A DNA stretch of 64,000 nt, taken from assembly GCA_963787675.1 (NCBI GenBank), contig CAWBDV010000019.1:301204-365203 (forward strand), read 5' to 3'. Shown here piece by piece: positions 26,282 to 36,875 of the stretch. The position numbers were made by a program, and so were the translations under genes. The notes under the pieces are model-generated. The model did no database searches and was not told the DNA's origin. It worked only from the letters and a program-made list of their open reading frames with translations. Numbering within the stretch: position 1 is the stretch's first letter; every line of letters begins with the position of its first letter. This DNA comes from JAJPKK01 sp963787675 (lineage in GTDB: Bacteria > Pseudomonadota > Alphaproteobacteria > Rhizobiales > Xanthobacteraceae).

Positions 26282-29200
26282 TTATGGCCCCCACGCCGCC
26301 CCGACCAATCCCGCGCCAGCATAATTCCATCCGGTAGCTGAAGGCGCGTCGCTGCCGGCATTATAGGTGTGCGCCAGCGAGACCGTTAAGCTTGTACCTG
26401 CGGTACCAGTAGTATAGTCGCCGGTCGCGTTCGACCATGTCGTTGGCGTGGAATCTGTGCGGCCTCCGAGCATGACGATGCCAACGCCATTGCTCGGCAC
26501 GGTTATGGGGATCGTTTGCGGGTCTGGGTTATATCCATAAGTCACCGTGTCGAGGGCTGTGGGCGTCGCTTCGGCGCCAGTGAGGGTTCCGACCGCTATG
26601 CCAATGACATTTAGTTCGCAACAACCATTTGAAACATTGACCGAAATGTCAGCGCTGGTGCCCGTGGGGACGCTCGCGTACCAAATCGACTGAACTCGTA
26701 GAGTCGCTTTCGATGGTTCCCGTTGCTTCGGTCGCGGAGATTCCTCCTATCGTCACGCTCTGCGCCGGGTAGTTCGCCACAAGTGCGACCGCGACTACCA
26801 CGATTCGATCAGATGACGGCGTGCCTATATTTACGGCTGAAAAGAGCGCCGTGCTGGAAGCGTTTCCGATAGATTGGTTGGCAGGATTGCCGGTCGGAGT
26901 GAACGTAACACCGCCGCCTCCGCTTGCCGTCGTAAATGTCTGGTCGGTCGAGGTCGCCAAGGCTCCTTGTGAGTTCGAGGACGCCAATTGGAAATGATAC
27001 GTCGTGTTGGACGAGAGACCAGTCAGAGTGATTGATTGGGATGTGACAAACGCTGACGAGGACGAAGCGCTGCCGTAGGCGGTTGTGGTCCCGTAGCTTA
27101 TGGTCGAGCTGGCCGCCTGGCTGGTCGTCCAAGTGATCGTCTCGCTCGTTGAGGAGACCGAAGTAGTCGCGATCGATGAAATCACCGGCGGCGAGTTGCT
27201 CGCCGTTGTGAACGTCTGGTCGGTCGATGTCGAGGTGTTGCCCGAGCCGTCCTTCGATACCACCGCATAGTGATACGTGGTCGAGGTCGCAAGGCCGGTC
27301 AGAGAAATGGAGTGACCGGTGACCAAGCTTGGGCTCGATGAGGCTGAGCCATACGAGGTCGTTGTGCCGTAGAGGACCTCTGAATTGGCAGCCTCGTCGG
27401 TGGTCCACGTAATGGTCGAGGTTGAGAAGCCGGGCGAACCCGAGGAGATGTTGGAGATGACGGGTTCCGAAGCCGGTCCCCATGCAGCACCAGCCAGTGC
27501 CGCGCCGCCGTAATTCCAGCCGCTGGCCGAGATCGTATCTGATCCTGAGGTGAAGGTGTGTGCGAGGGAGACGGTAATGCCGCTTCCTTGCGTATTGAAG
27601 TCTCCCGTCGCTCCAGACCACGTTGTATTGTTGGTGGCCGAGGCGCCGAATAGCACCGTTATGCCGATGCCATTGTGGGGGACGGCGAGCGGGATTTGCT
27701 GCGGGTCGGGGTTGTATCCGAAGGTCAAGGTGCTAGAGGCGGTGGGTACTGTTGCAACCCCGGTTAATGCACCAACCGCGATGCCCACAGTGTTTATGTC
27801 GCAGCAATTATTCGAATCCTGAACCACTATTGAGGTGCTGGTGCCGGTTGGGACATTTGCATACCAAAGTGACGCGCCACTAAAACTGCTTTCGATGGTG
27901 CCGGTTGCTTCGGTCGCAGAGATACCTCCTATCGTCACACTTTGGGTTGCGTAGTTGCCCGCCATTGCGACCCCAACGATGACGAGACGGTTTGACGATG
28001 CCGTACCAATGGCGACGTTGGAGAACATCGCCGTACTTGACGCATGAGCTATGTCCTGAATTGCCGGGCTGGCGGTCGCGCTCCATGATGCGCCGTTCTG
28101 GGTACTTGTGCTTACACTACTCGATAGGCTTGAAACGTTGCCTCCCGTGTCATACGCGGCCACGTTGTAGGTATAGGTCGTTGAAGCAGTGAGTCCGGTG
28201 TCGGCGTAGGTCGTGCCGTTCGTCGTCGTGCCAACCTGCGTGCTGTTGCGGTAGATCTTGTAGCCGGCGATGGAATACGTGCCATCCCCGGTCGACGCGG
28301 TCCAGGAGAGATCTATTTCGGTCGATGAGGTAGCGGTCGCAGTGAGGCCGCTCGGGGTAGATGGCGGGTTGGGGTTATACGTAGTGAAGGTCTCGTCGGT
28401 TGAGGTCGCCGTATAGCCAGAGGCGTTCGCAGAGACGACTGCGTAATGGTAGGTGACGCCGGACGCGAGGCCAGTCAGACTAACCGAGTGCGAGGTCACG
28501 AGCGAGGCGCTGCTCGAAGCGGAGCCGTAGCTCGTCGTGGTGCCGTACACGACCTCCGAATTCGATGACTGGTCGGTCGTCCACGTGATAGTCGCGGTTG
28601 TCGTCGTCGGCGTGCCGGAAGAAACGTCGGAGATGAGCGGCGGAATTTGGGCACTGGCGGTGTTGCCATAGGCATAGCCGCTGCCCTCGAAGCCGACGTA
28701 GACGCGGCCGTAGGCGTTCATATCGCCGGAGACCGCTTTCATTTCGTCAAACTTGTTGAATGGGAAGAGCCCTCTCTGTGTCCACGTGTTCGCGTTGTCA
28801 TCCGACTCCCAAACGCCGAACTGGTTGTTGACGAAGCCGACGATGTAAATGGCGGGTGTCGTCGTCCCAGGCGCGGCTTTGCCGAAACCGAAGTCGTACA
28901 CGTCGAGCACGTTCGGGACCGCGGTCCAGGTCATGCCGCCGTCGGTCGATTTCATGAATTGCTCATCGGCGGGATTGCCGAGCGAATCGGGATCTTGTTG
29001 GCCGCCGGTGAAAAAGAGCTCGCCCGCAATATTGGGCACGGCGCGGAGCTTCGCGTTGTAGTACGAGAATGGCTCAATCTGGCCGGAGTGGACAAGATTC
29101 CATGTCGCGCCGCCGTCGGTCGATTTGAAGAGACCGCTGTTGACGTACATGTAGTACGTGCCGATGTTGACGCGGTCAGCCGTGACTATTTGGCGATCGA

Positions 29201-32200
29201 GGTAATAGGCCCAGCCGGAAGAGGTCGCCGCAGTAATCTCGTTCCAGGTCTGACCGCCGTTAAGGCTGTAGTACGGTTGCTGGTTGGACGGCACCCACAC
29301 GATATCTGTCGACGACGCAGCCGCGATGGAGCCGGGGTTGTCGCCGCCGCTGTTGGGCAGGGTCGCGAAACTCGTCCACGTCACGCCATTATTGGTCGAG
29401 TAGGCGCTGTCATCGCCCATGTCCGCCACGATATAGGACGGATCGTTAGAGGCCCAATCCTCGGAGCTTGCCTGGACAATGGCGTTGTCGTTGTTCGGCC
29501 CGTGAGTCGAGGGGAAGACATCCGGGTTGGTAATGGTGAACAGCGGCCGGTCGTCAGACGCGACTACCGGGTAGCCGCCTGGTGGACTGATGATTTCGTT
29601 AGCGACGAGTTGCTCAATGCCGACCGTCTGTGACACCCATGGGACGGAGCTTTCGGTGCTGGTTGGGCTCGTATACCAAACGCCTATTCCTTCTGAGAAG
29701 TAGAGCTTGTTGTTCTGGGTCGGGTCGAATATCGCGTTGCCCGCGCTCATGAACGTTTCGTGCGTCCACGCGAGCCAGGGGATATCGGTCGCGGTGCGAG
29801 TCGGGTCGTATGTCCATCCGCTCCACGTCGAACCGTGATTGGTCGAGACGTCGAGGTCGCCGTCCTCGCCGAGCGCAATTACGTTGTTGGCGTCAGCTGG
29901 ATTGATAGCGACGGATTGGAGATTAACGCCCAGGTTTTGTGTCGTCCAAGCGCCGCCCGAGTAGGTGTAGAGGTCGACGCTGGTGTCGGTCACGTACACC
30001 GTACCGTCCTGCGATACGACCATATGATTGAAGGGTGTCCCGGTCGGCATGCCGGACGAGTTGAGCAACGTCCATGAGGTGCCGCCGTTGGTTGAATGGT
30101 AGACGCCGGTGCCTGAGACCGCGACGTAGATGCCCTGCGTCGCGCCGCCGACGACGCTCGAAGAAGGGTCGTACTCTACGTCTTCACCGTAGTACACACT
30201 GTTGGTGTCGGTCGTGCTCGTGCCAAGCGCAGTGAGGTGCGACCACGTTGTGCCGGCGTTGCCCGTCATCCAGACACCATTATTGGGTGTGCCGAGGATG
30301 ACGATGTTGGGGTTGGCGGGATCTATCGCCATGCGTTGACCGCCCATGCGATACGGGCTGTTCGCGTCGTTGCTGAACTGCGGCAAGCTGGTCAGCTGTG
30401 TCCACGTGACGCCTCGGTTGTCGCTCCTGAAGGCATAACCATCGAACATCATGTACAGGCGGTTGGAATTGGACGGTGCGATTCTGATCTCGTAGACGCC
30501 TGAGTCGTCTGAATTGATCTGCACGAAGCTTGTCGGCATGCTCGACGTGGAGATGAGCTGGTCCCATTGCGTACCGTCCCAGAGGTATGCGCCGTACGTA
30601 TCGGTACGCACGACTTTGGTCCCGTCCGGAGCAATGTCGATGCCGATGACCCATCCGCCGCCGCCGATTCGCAGCGGCTTCCAGGTCGTGCCGTATTGAT
30701 CGGTACCGTAGCTTGTTTGCGCCACGACCGCGGCGGATGACGTCGATACATTTCCGGCCGCGTCGTATGCAGCTACCCAATACGAGTGGAGGCTCGCATT
30801 GGCCAAGCCGGTGTCGTCGTACGTCGTGCCGCTCGTGTCGGTCGCAACCTGCGTGCCGTCGCGATATATCTCGTAGCCGGCCACGCCGACGTTGTCGGTC
30901 GAGGCGGTCCACGACAAGTCGATCTCGCTCGGCGATTCCGGCGTCGCGGCGAGATTTGTAGGTTGGGTGGGTGCCTGCGCGTCACCTCCGCCTTCTCCAG
31001 AACTCGTCGTAAATGTCTGGTCGGTCGATGTGGAGGTAAGCCCTCCGCCGTTGGTCGAGACCACTTCGTAATGGTACGTGGTCGAGGTCGCGAGTCCGCT
31101 CAATATAATGGAGTGCGAGGAGACGAGAGCCGCGCTGCTTGAAGCGGAACCGTAGCTCGTGGTGAGGCCATACACGACCTCAGAGGTGGAGTTCTGGTCG
31201 GTCGTCCACGTGATGGTTGAGGTCGAGACGCCAGGCGAGCCGGACGAGATCGATGAGATGACTGGAGCGGCGTTTGCCGTCGTAAACGTCTGGTCGCTTG
31301 ACGTTGCCGTATTGCCGACACTGTCCGCTGAAACGACAGCATAGTGGTAGGTCGTGGACGCAGTGAGCCCGATGAGCGATATGGAATGCGAGGTAACGAG
31401 GATCGCGCTCGATGAGGCCGAGCCGTAGGCCGTCGTAGTACCAAAGACGACTTTGGAGGTAGCACTCTCGTTCGTCGTCCACGTTATGGTGGAAGTACTG
31501 GTGCCAGGCGAGCCGGACGATATCGAGGAGATGTTCGGCGCCGTGTTGTCGACGGTGATGCTCTCGCTCGATGTCGCGTAATTGCCGGAGGTGTCCTCGG
31601 CAACAGCGTAGAGGGTGTGGGAACCGTCGGATACTCCATTGCTATTCCACGAAGTGGTGTATGGCGATGAGGTGATGGCGGAACCGATGTTCGCATTGCC
31701 GACCTTGAACTGCACGTCCGCGACGGCGACGTTGTCGGAGGCGCTCGCCGTTAGCGACACGGATGAGCCGCCCACCGTGGCACCGCTTGAGGGAGCGGTG
31801 ATGGATACCGACGGGGGCGTGGTGTCTGCGCTCGTCGTCGCAGTCTCTGTGGCAGAGGCTCCAGATATGTTGTCGGAAGTATCGACCGCCTCGACGTAAT
31901 AGGTATATCCGGTATTGGGGGTAAGACCGGTGTCTTGATACGTCGTGCCGGACGGAGAGGCGATGAGGGAGCTATTGCGGAAAACTTCGTAATTGGCGAC
32001 CGCGACGTTGTCGGTGCTGGCGGTCCAGGAGAGATTGATCTGCGTCGAGGAGGCTGTGGTTGCGGTAAAGTTGGTCGGCGTGCTGGGCGGCGTCGTGTCG
32101 GGCGTTGAGCCTCCGCCGCCACCACCTCCTCCGCCTCCTCCGCCTCCTCCACCACCGCCAAAGCCGCCGATGATGGGAGCGATAGTGCCCGGAGTTGTCG

Positions 32201-32975
32201 TTGCGGTCGATGTCGCAGTCGTGGAAGAGTTCGTTGCCGTCGCAAAAGATTCCGGGACCGATTGAGATGCGCCGGTTGCAGCCGTGCATGAAGCGGTAAG
32301 GGCGGCGATTTTCGCTCTCGTGATAGGACCGACGCTGCCGACCGGCATGATGTTGTTCGCCTTTTGAAATGCGTTGACGGCCGCCTGCGTGAGAGTGCCA
32401 AAATATCCGGAGGGAGTTGCGTTCAGGTAGCCTTGAGTGACCAGAAATTGCTGAAGTTGCGTTACGTCGCTCCCGGTCGAGCCGAGTGCAAGCGAACGAG
32501 CGAGCGAAAGCGGAGTGCACGCCGCGCTCGGTGTAGTGGTTGCGGAGGTTGCCTCCAGAGCCGCAAGCTCGGCTTCAAGGGCTTTCAATTCCGCGTAGAG
32601 AGACGCGATGAGCGCGGCGGTCGAGGATGCAGTGGAAGTTGCTGACGCAGTCGCGTTCGATGAGTCGGTGGATGTTGCGGATGCGGTCGTGTTCGATGAA
32701 ATGGAAGATGTTGCAGGCGAGTTGAATGCGCCGGGGATGATGGATTCCTGCGGCGCGAGGCTGGTATCGAACGGGATGAGGTTACTTAAGGAAACCCCGA
32801 CGGGAACGGGAGTTGTATCTGGCGTAACGAGTGGCAGATTTGTAGGTGGTGCGGGGGGTTGAAGCGTCTGAAGAAGTAGTTGAGCTGGTGTTGTCGTGGC
32901 GGCGTGAGCGAACGAAGACAAAAGGAGCGTGAATACGAAAGCGGTGACGGCCAAATATCGGCCGGATCGGCGCAT
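26282..32975 (-). CDS. giant multidomain surface protein (PG-binding, Fn3, Asp-box propeller), one surplus base near 26693
   Basis: About 2230 residues after removing one T from GAGTTC (26692-26697). Order: signal peptide; Ala/Ser/Thr-rich stretch; peptidoglycan-binding domain, about 150-225 (GSTGSDVTQLQQFLVTQGYL); poly-Gly linker near 275-290; Fn3 and Ig-like modules; a propeller, about 755-1430, opening WKPLRIGGGGWVIGID with nine Asp-boxes such as SDNRGVTW, STDGGATW and STDGGMTW; then Fn3 modules and two copies of a domain of about 200 residues. The propeller start resembles GH74 glycosidases (RTDTYGAY keeps an Asp), but catalysis is unproven. The Thr/Ser-rich style recalls Patescibacteria surface proteins. 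Probable role: wall- or glycan-bound adhesin or hydrolase. Confidence 0.82.
32106..32162. repeat. CCN microsatellite encoding poly-glycine
   Basis: A run of CCG/CCT/CCA triplets encodes about 17 glycines on the minus strand between the peptidoglycan-binding and Fn3 parts of the giant protein. Slippage by a triplet would change linker length without a frameshift. Confidence 0.8.
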
Positions 32976-33150
32976 ACACGCCCATCATACCGCACAGTTA
33001 GCGAATACTCCGGCTAGGTGGGGAGAAGGGGAGCGGAGGGCTCGGGTTGCGCGGATCGGGCTCATACGCGCGTGAAGTATAAGCGCCGTTATTGGATGGC
33101 GAAACGAGCGAGATGGCGGATGGACGACCTGGTAGCGGCGAAAGGGAGCA

Positions 33151-33306
33151 CTACCGAGAGGTCGGCGTGGCGGCGCCCGCATGGCTGACTTGCTGTCGAT
33201 CGCCGCCGACGCTGGCGATGAACATAATCGCAAACAGCGCTATGGCGCCGAAGAAGCAGATCGCAATGAGCAGGTTGAATTCCTGGACGCGGGGATTGTC
33301 GGACAT
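33151..33306 (-). CDS. single-helix membrane microprotein
   Basis: 51 residues: MSDNPRVQEFN, then the hydrophobic helix LLIAICFFGAIALFAIMFIA, then a short polar tail (SVGGDRQQVSHAG). It starts 7 bases after the stop of the HTH gene on the same strand, so they form a two-gene operon. The giant surface-protein gene follows after about 175 bases. No family is recognised. Confidence 0.6.
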   Translation of the reverse strand: MSDNPRVQEFNLLIAICFFGAIALFAIMFIASVGGDRQQVSHAGAATPTSR

Positions 33307-33313
33307 GAGGGTG

Positions 33314-33595
33314 TCAGAGCGACGCTGCCGTTACCTCCGAGACCTGGGCGGCTTTTGTGCTCTCGCCCGCGCTCAGCGGTGAGGCGCGAGCGGCGATGAA
33401 CGCAGCGAACAATTCAGTGTCGACATACCAAGGCCTCCCGATCCGGCGGCCTGGGACTTTTCCCTCTCGGCGCAGGCGGGCGATGTAATCCCGCGTGTAG
33501 CCGTACTGACGCGCAATGCGGTCCGCGGGGACAAAACGCCTGCGGTTGATGAGAACCCCATCGTCGGTAAACACGATTGCGTTTGGCGGATACAC
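33314..33595 (-). CDS. small HTH protein (RQYGYTRDYIARLRREGKV type)
   Basis: 93 residues. RIARQYGYTRDYIARLRREG, then KVPGRRIGRPWYVD, is an excisionase/MerR-like helix-turn-helix with a wing. I know this pattern (GYT-x-DYI-x-x-L-x-R-x-GK ... GR-x-WYV) mainly from Patescibacteria genomes, where such domains precede membrane or regulatory parts. It precedes a membrane microprotein and the giant surface gene, so it may regulate them. Confidence 0.65.
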   Translation of the reverse strand: MYPPNAIVFTDDGVLINRRRFVPADRIARQYGYTRDYIARLRREGKVPGRRIGRPWYVDTELFAAFIAARASPLSAGESTKAAQVSEVTAASL

Positions 33596-33801
33596 GAATC
33601 AAGTGTAGCGCGCCGCCCAAGCATCGCGCCGATAGGATGTTGAAAACGCGAAGGATGCCGGGTGGACGACCTGGGGGTCGGGGCGGGAGTCGTAGAGGGC
33701 GCCGCCGCGCCGTGAGGGAAGTGAGTACGGCGCGCTGAGTCGGACTTTTTGTTCTACGATGGTCGCTGATTCGGGCACACTGGCAGAGAGGGGAAACAAA
33801 G

Positions 33802-33993
33802 ATGGCGAAGAAGGCAACGAAGCTGCGACCGTGGACGAAGGAAGATGTGCGTACTCTCAAGGCGCTCGCGCGCGAAAAGACCAAGACGACGATCATCGCG
33901 CGGAAGCTGAAGCGAACGCTCGGGGCCACCTATCAGAAAGCAAAGGGGCTTGGTGTAAGACTGGGGGGAGGTCGGAGGAAGAAAGCGGCATAA
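33802..33993 (+). CDS. small SANT/Myb-like basic protein
   Basis: 63 residues. RPWTKEDVRTLKALAREKTK, then TTIIARKLKRTLGATYQKAK, resembles small bacterial proteins with a SANT-like W-x-x-ED-x-x-LK helix set and a very basic tail (GGGRRKKAA), suggesting DNA binding. It has a purine-rich site upstream and stands alone. Confidence 0.6.
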   Translation: MAKKATKLRPWTKEDVRTLKALAREKTKTTIIARKLKRTLGATYQKAKGLGVRLGGGRRKKAA

Positions 33994-34068
33994 AGTTTTT
34001 GGGGGCTACTGAACGCATACGCTTTGCGTAATTCTCATAGCTCGCAAAATCCCTAGGGAGAGAAAAGC

Positions 34069-34479
34069 ATGGCGAACGTTTATATTGAAGCGCGCCCCAA
34101 AGGTCGCCCCGATGGAAGCCCCATCGAAGATTATGTCGTCGAAGATCATGCAGATCACGTGCTTGTCACCTTCAAAACGCAGCGGGAAGCCATCGATTGG
34201 GCAAAAACTAATGGCCACAGCCCTCATGTCGCTCGCGTCCGGCACCTGAATGATAAGAAGCGGCCTGACCACTGGCGAGCGGTGTACGGCGAACCTGTAC
34301 TTCGGCTCGCAGGCCGTCATGCAGGTTCTGGGCGAAATCCGCGCATGAACCTCTGCCCGTCGGCGAGACTGGGGGTAGCAAGCGCAAGGGGGTCTTGGTG
34401 CGGCCGCAGCGCCAGCGAGGCTCGGCCCTCTTGCGCGCGCGAGGGGCGGGAGCCCCTTAGAATTCGAAAAACAAAGTGA
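34069..34479 (+). CDS. small conserved protein with an extended C-terminus
   Basis: 136 residues. The first about 71 (MANVYIEARPKGRPDGSPIE, YVVEDHADHVL, TFKTQREAIDWAKTNGHSP, HVARVRHLNDKKRPDHWRAV) match a common small proteobacterial family with a DUF2188-like fold. Relatives usually end about at HWR. Here the frame runs on through a Ser/Arg-rich tail that is probably read-through after loss of the normal stop. GGGAGAG lies upstream of the ATG. Confidence 0.7.
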   Translation: MANVYIEARPKGRPDGSPIEDYVVEDHADHVLVTFKTQREAIDWAKTNGHSPHVARVRHLNDKKRPDHWRAVYGEPVLRLAGRHAGSGRNPRMNLCPSARLGVASARGSWCGRSASEARPSCAREGREPLRIRKTK

Positions 34480-34537
34480 GCGCCGGCGGCGCGGTCTGGG
34501 ATAACGAATCGGCGTTGGCTGACGCTAATACCCGCGC

Positions 34538-35281
34538 CTAGAGTTCGAACTCCTCGCGACGTTTTGCGTTCGGCTTGATGGCCTCTTTTATCGCCTTCGT
34601 ATCCAGCTCAGGGCCTGACGTTCCAGGCTGAGCTGTGCGCCACGTCTTTTCTATATCGGTCACCGTACGCAGCGGGTCGGCTCGGCTGGCGAGCATGCGC
34701 CGTAGTCGGCGCATCTGTAGCATCATATAGGCCAGGCCGGCGGCAAGGACGATTAAAACGCCGACAACGACAAGAACTGAGGTGCTGACGTTGGTACCCC
34801 ACCAAGAAAGAGCCACGGCGTATCGTTTGTAGAACCACCCGGATAAGAAATCGACAAGCCCGAGATCGGCGGAATTTGGGCTTCCCTCTGTCACGTCGCA
34901 GAAATGAACGTGAGAGACGCAATGACTTATATCATACGCCGACACGCAGAGCGCGACCGCATTGGCTTGAGCTTCGGATAGGTTGGCGGCAGTGGCTGAG
35001 AAAAATTCGACTGCAGGCGGAGATGGAAGAACGGTTGAGGGTAAGGCCATTACAACGCCGACACACTGATTCTTGAATACGGTGATTGCTTTGCATGGGT
35101 CGCCCGGAGCTGGTCTTGCTCTGCATCTGTCGATAACCTCCCGTATTGCTTCTTGGGGCGTCTTGCGGTTTTGAGAGGTCGTCAGAGTAGAGCCCGAGGT
35201 GTTGACGGCAACGGCACCATACGGAAGCGCGCTCGTTGCGCCGAGGCAAAGCAGGATTGCGACGGCTATGGCGCGCACCAT
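34538..35281 (-). CDS. DUF4189-like exported protein with one membrane helix (module 1)
   Basis: 247 residues: signal peptide (IAVAILLCLGATSALPYGAV), then a Cys-rich periplasmic domain of DUF4189 style (ending HCVSHVHFCDVTEG), a helix at about 163-187 (LVVVGVLIVLAAGLAYMML) followed by RRLRR, and a cytoplasmic tail ending LDTKAIKEAIKPNAKRREEF. The same layout and C-terminal motif recur at 56151-56907. Both lie beside a TraG/HerA-like ATPase gene, so the tail may contact the ATPase. DUF4189 has no firm biochemical function. Confidence 0.7.
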   Translation of the reverse strand: MVRAIAVAILLCLGATSALPYGAVAVNTSGSTLTTSQNRKTPQEAIREVIDRCRARPAPGDPCKAITVFKNQCVGVVMALPSTVLPSPPAVEFFSATAANLSEAQANAVALCVSAYDISHCVSHVHFCDVTEGSPNSADLGLVDFLSGWFYKRYAVALSWWGTNVSTSVLVVVGVLIVLAAGLAYMMLQMRRLRRMLASRADPLRTVTDIEKTWRTAQPGTSGPELDTKAIKEAIKPNAKRREEFEL

Positions 35282-35520
35282 AGTATCCCTCCCTCTCTTG
35301 CCTGAATGCTAGCTGACACAATGGCGGAGCGTAAAGGGAGGGTTTGAGTAGATTGGACAAGAACCTGGAAGCGCGGCACGCCTGCCTCAGCAAAAAGTTA
35401 TCTATTTGCACCGCGCTGCAACGTGTCGCACGGTGGGGCCGCTGCTCCACATACCTACCGTTTACCCCGACCGCCGTTGCTATATGTACATCTCCCTCAC
35501 TGAAACGAGGGAGCTATGAA

Positions 35521-35712
35521 ATGGACATTGACGAAAGGATCGGACGGGCAAAGGATCTCATCCAAAGACGTGAAGAAATAGACGCCGAGCTTGCAATGAT
35601 GTTCGGCATCACCGTCCGAGCGAAGAAGACGCTGCGCTGCTCAAAGTGTGGAGAGGAGGGTCACAACTCGAAGACCTGCCCCACGTCGCAATCAGCGGCG
35701 AGCGGTGAATAA
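35521..35712 (+). CDS. CCHC zinc-knuckle small protein
   Basis: 63 residues. A helical N-terminus (DERIGRAKDLIQRREEIDAE) is followed by CSKCGEEGHNSKTC, an exact CX2CX4HX4C zinc knuckle. Such knuckles bind single-stranded nucleic acid and are uncommon in bacteria. GAGGGAG precedes the ATG. The gene lies on the strand opposite the replication-relaxation and ATPase genes and ends in a strong terminator. Confidence 0.7.
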   Translation: MDIDERIGRAKDLIQRREEIDAELAMMFGITVRAKKTLRCSKCGEEGHNSKTCPTSQSAASGE

Positions 35713-35716
35713 CAAG

Positions 35717-35742
35717 AAGGGCGGCCGGTATTGGCCGCCCTT
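35717..35742 (+). terminator. rho-independent terminator
   Basis: A perfect 10-bp stem, AAGGGCGGCC / GGCCGCCCTT, with a 6-base loop lies just after the zinc-knuckle stop. It may serve the convergent minus-strand gene ending at 35763 as well. Confidence 0.85.
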
Positions 35743-35762
35743 CGCATTTCTATCCCTGGCTC

Positions 35763-36750
35763 CTACGCCTCACAGATCGCGAGCCCCTCATACCCGACCC
35801 GCTGCCACGGCGCTGTCAGCATGTGCGGCGTCGGGGCGGGCGCCTTCTGGAAGTCCCCGAGGCTGCTCATCGTCTTGAACAGGAAGAGCGTGCTCCTGCC
35901 GTCGGTCGCAAGCTCTTTGACCAGCGCCATGATGTTCCTCATGTGCTGCTCGTTGGTCGTGACCGTCAAGACGAGCAGGTTCGGCAATCCCAGGTGCGTC
36001 TTGTGTATGTCCTGCAACACGATCTGCCGGTAGGCGAGGACTTTCCTGAGATAGCTGGTCTGCTGCAAGTTCGTGCGCTTGATGGGAAGGGTGTTCCGGT
36101 CCGCTTCCAGGGCGAAGAAGCGATACAGTTTCTGCCCGCAGCGCGCATACTCCAGCCCGAACAACGCGTCCGGCACGGCTCTGATGTCGGCGCTTTGCGC
36201 GTTTCCGCTGCCCGGGAACGTGTGCGAGATAGTGACCGGGATGGCGAAGGGATTCTCCAGCGCGCGCGTGCGCTCCGGCGCCTTCGCGAGGATGTCCTGC
36301 CAGGAGAGAAACCGAAGGTCGGTCCGCTGCCGGATGCCGAGCTCGATGGAGGCGAGGGAATCGCAGATCATCAGCTGATGGGCGAATTGCCGGCACGCCC
36401 CCATGCGTCCTTTCTTAAGCAAAGGGGTGTCGTGCGGGAAAAGTCCGTAGTCGCGCAGGAGCTGCTCGCCGCGGGCGTCAAGCTCGTACACGAGGGGCAT
36501 GCAGCGGCTGCCCGCGAACTGCCACTGCTGCTCCGGGCGGTTCACGTACTTGCCGTCGTGGTACAGGTCGCCGAGCCGTTCCTTGAAGCGGGTCTCAGAA
36601 CTCGCCGCCCAGGAAGGCATAGAGGAAGTTGGATCGCAGGTACTGGTAGCGGCTGAGGAGCTTGAACAGCTCGATGTCGCGCGCGGTCAGCTCGATGCGC
36701 TTTCCCGAGCTGATGCGGCGCATGCGTGATCGGCGCTTCGATGTCGTCAT
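35763..36750 (-). CDS. replication-relaxation family protein, one surplus base near 36599
   Basis: About 328 residues after repair. The first frame (from MTTSKRRSRMRR) carries the winged-helix start LTARDIELFKLLSRYQYLRS and ends FLYAFLGGE. The next frame continues SETRFKERLGDLYHDGKYVN and RPEQQWQ. Removing one T from GAGTTC (36598-36603) joins them. This N-terminal HTH followed by RLGDLYHDGYI-type sequence is typical of the replication-relaxation family (PF13814) found with TraG-like ATPases in plasmids and integrative elements. It lies 125 bases after the ATPase gene on the same strand. The likely role is DNA recognition. Confidence 0.72.
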
Positions 36751-36875
36751 GGCCGATCGAAATACGATCAACTGCCCGTCTTGAAAACGGTCGCAGTGCG
36801 ACGCGGCGGGCGTGGACGAGAAGCGCCGCAAAGCCATGAGGAGACCAAAATATTTTTCAGGCTCCGCGGCCCAAT

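Noticed and set aside
26649..26720. Natural end of the giant protein after the out-of-frame residues
   Set aside because: The second C-terminal domain copy resumes in the neighbouring frame and aligns without gaps when one base is removed.
28647..29633. Plus-strand open frame inside the giant gene
   Set aside because: Antisense shadow of the Asp-box propeller coding sequence, with no recognisable protein features.
33118..33675. Repeated TGGACGACCTGG words at about 33120 and 33663 as an attachment pair
   Set aside because: Only 12 bases match, they enclose ordinary genes, and no integrase or tRNA is linked to them.
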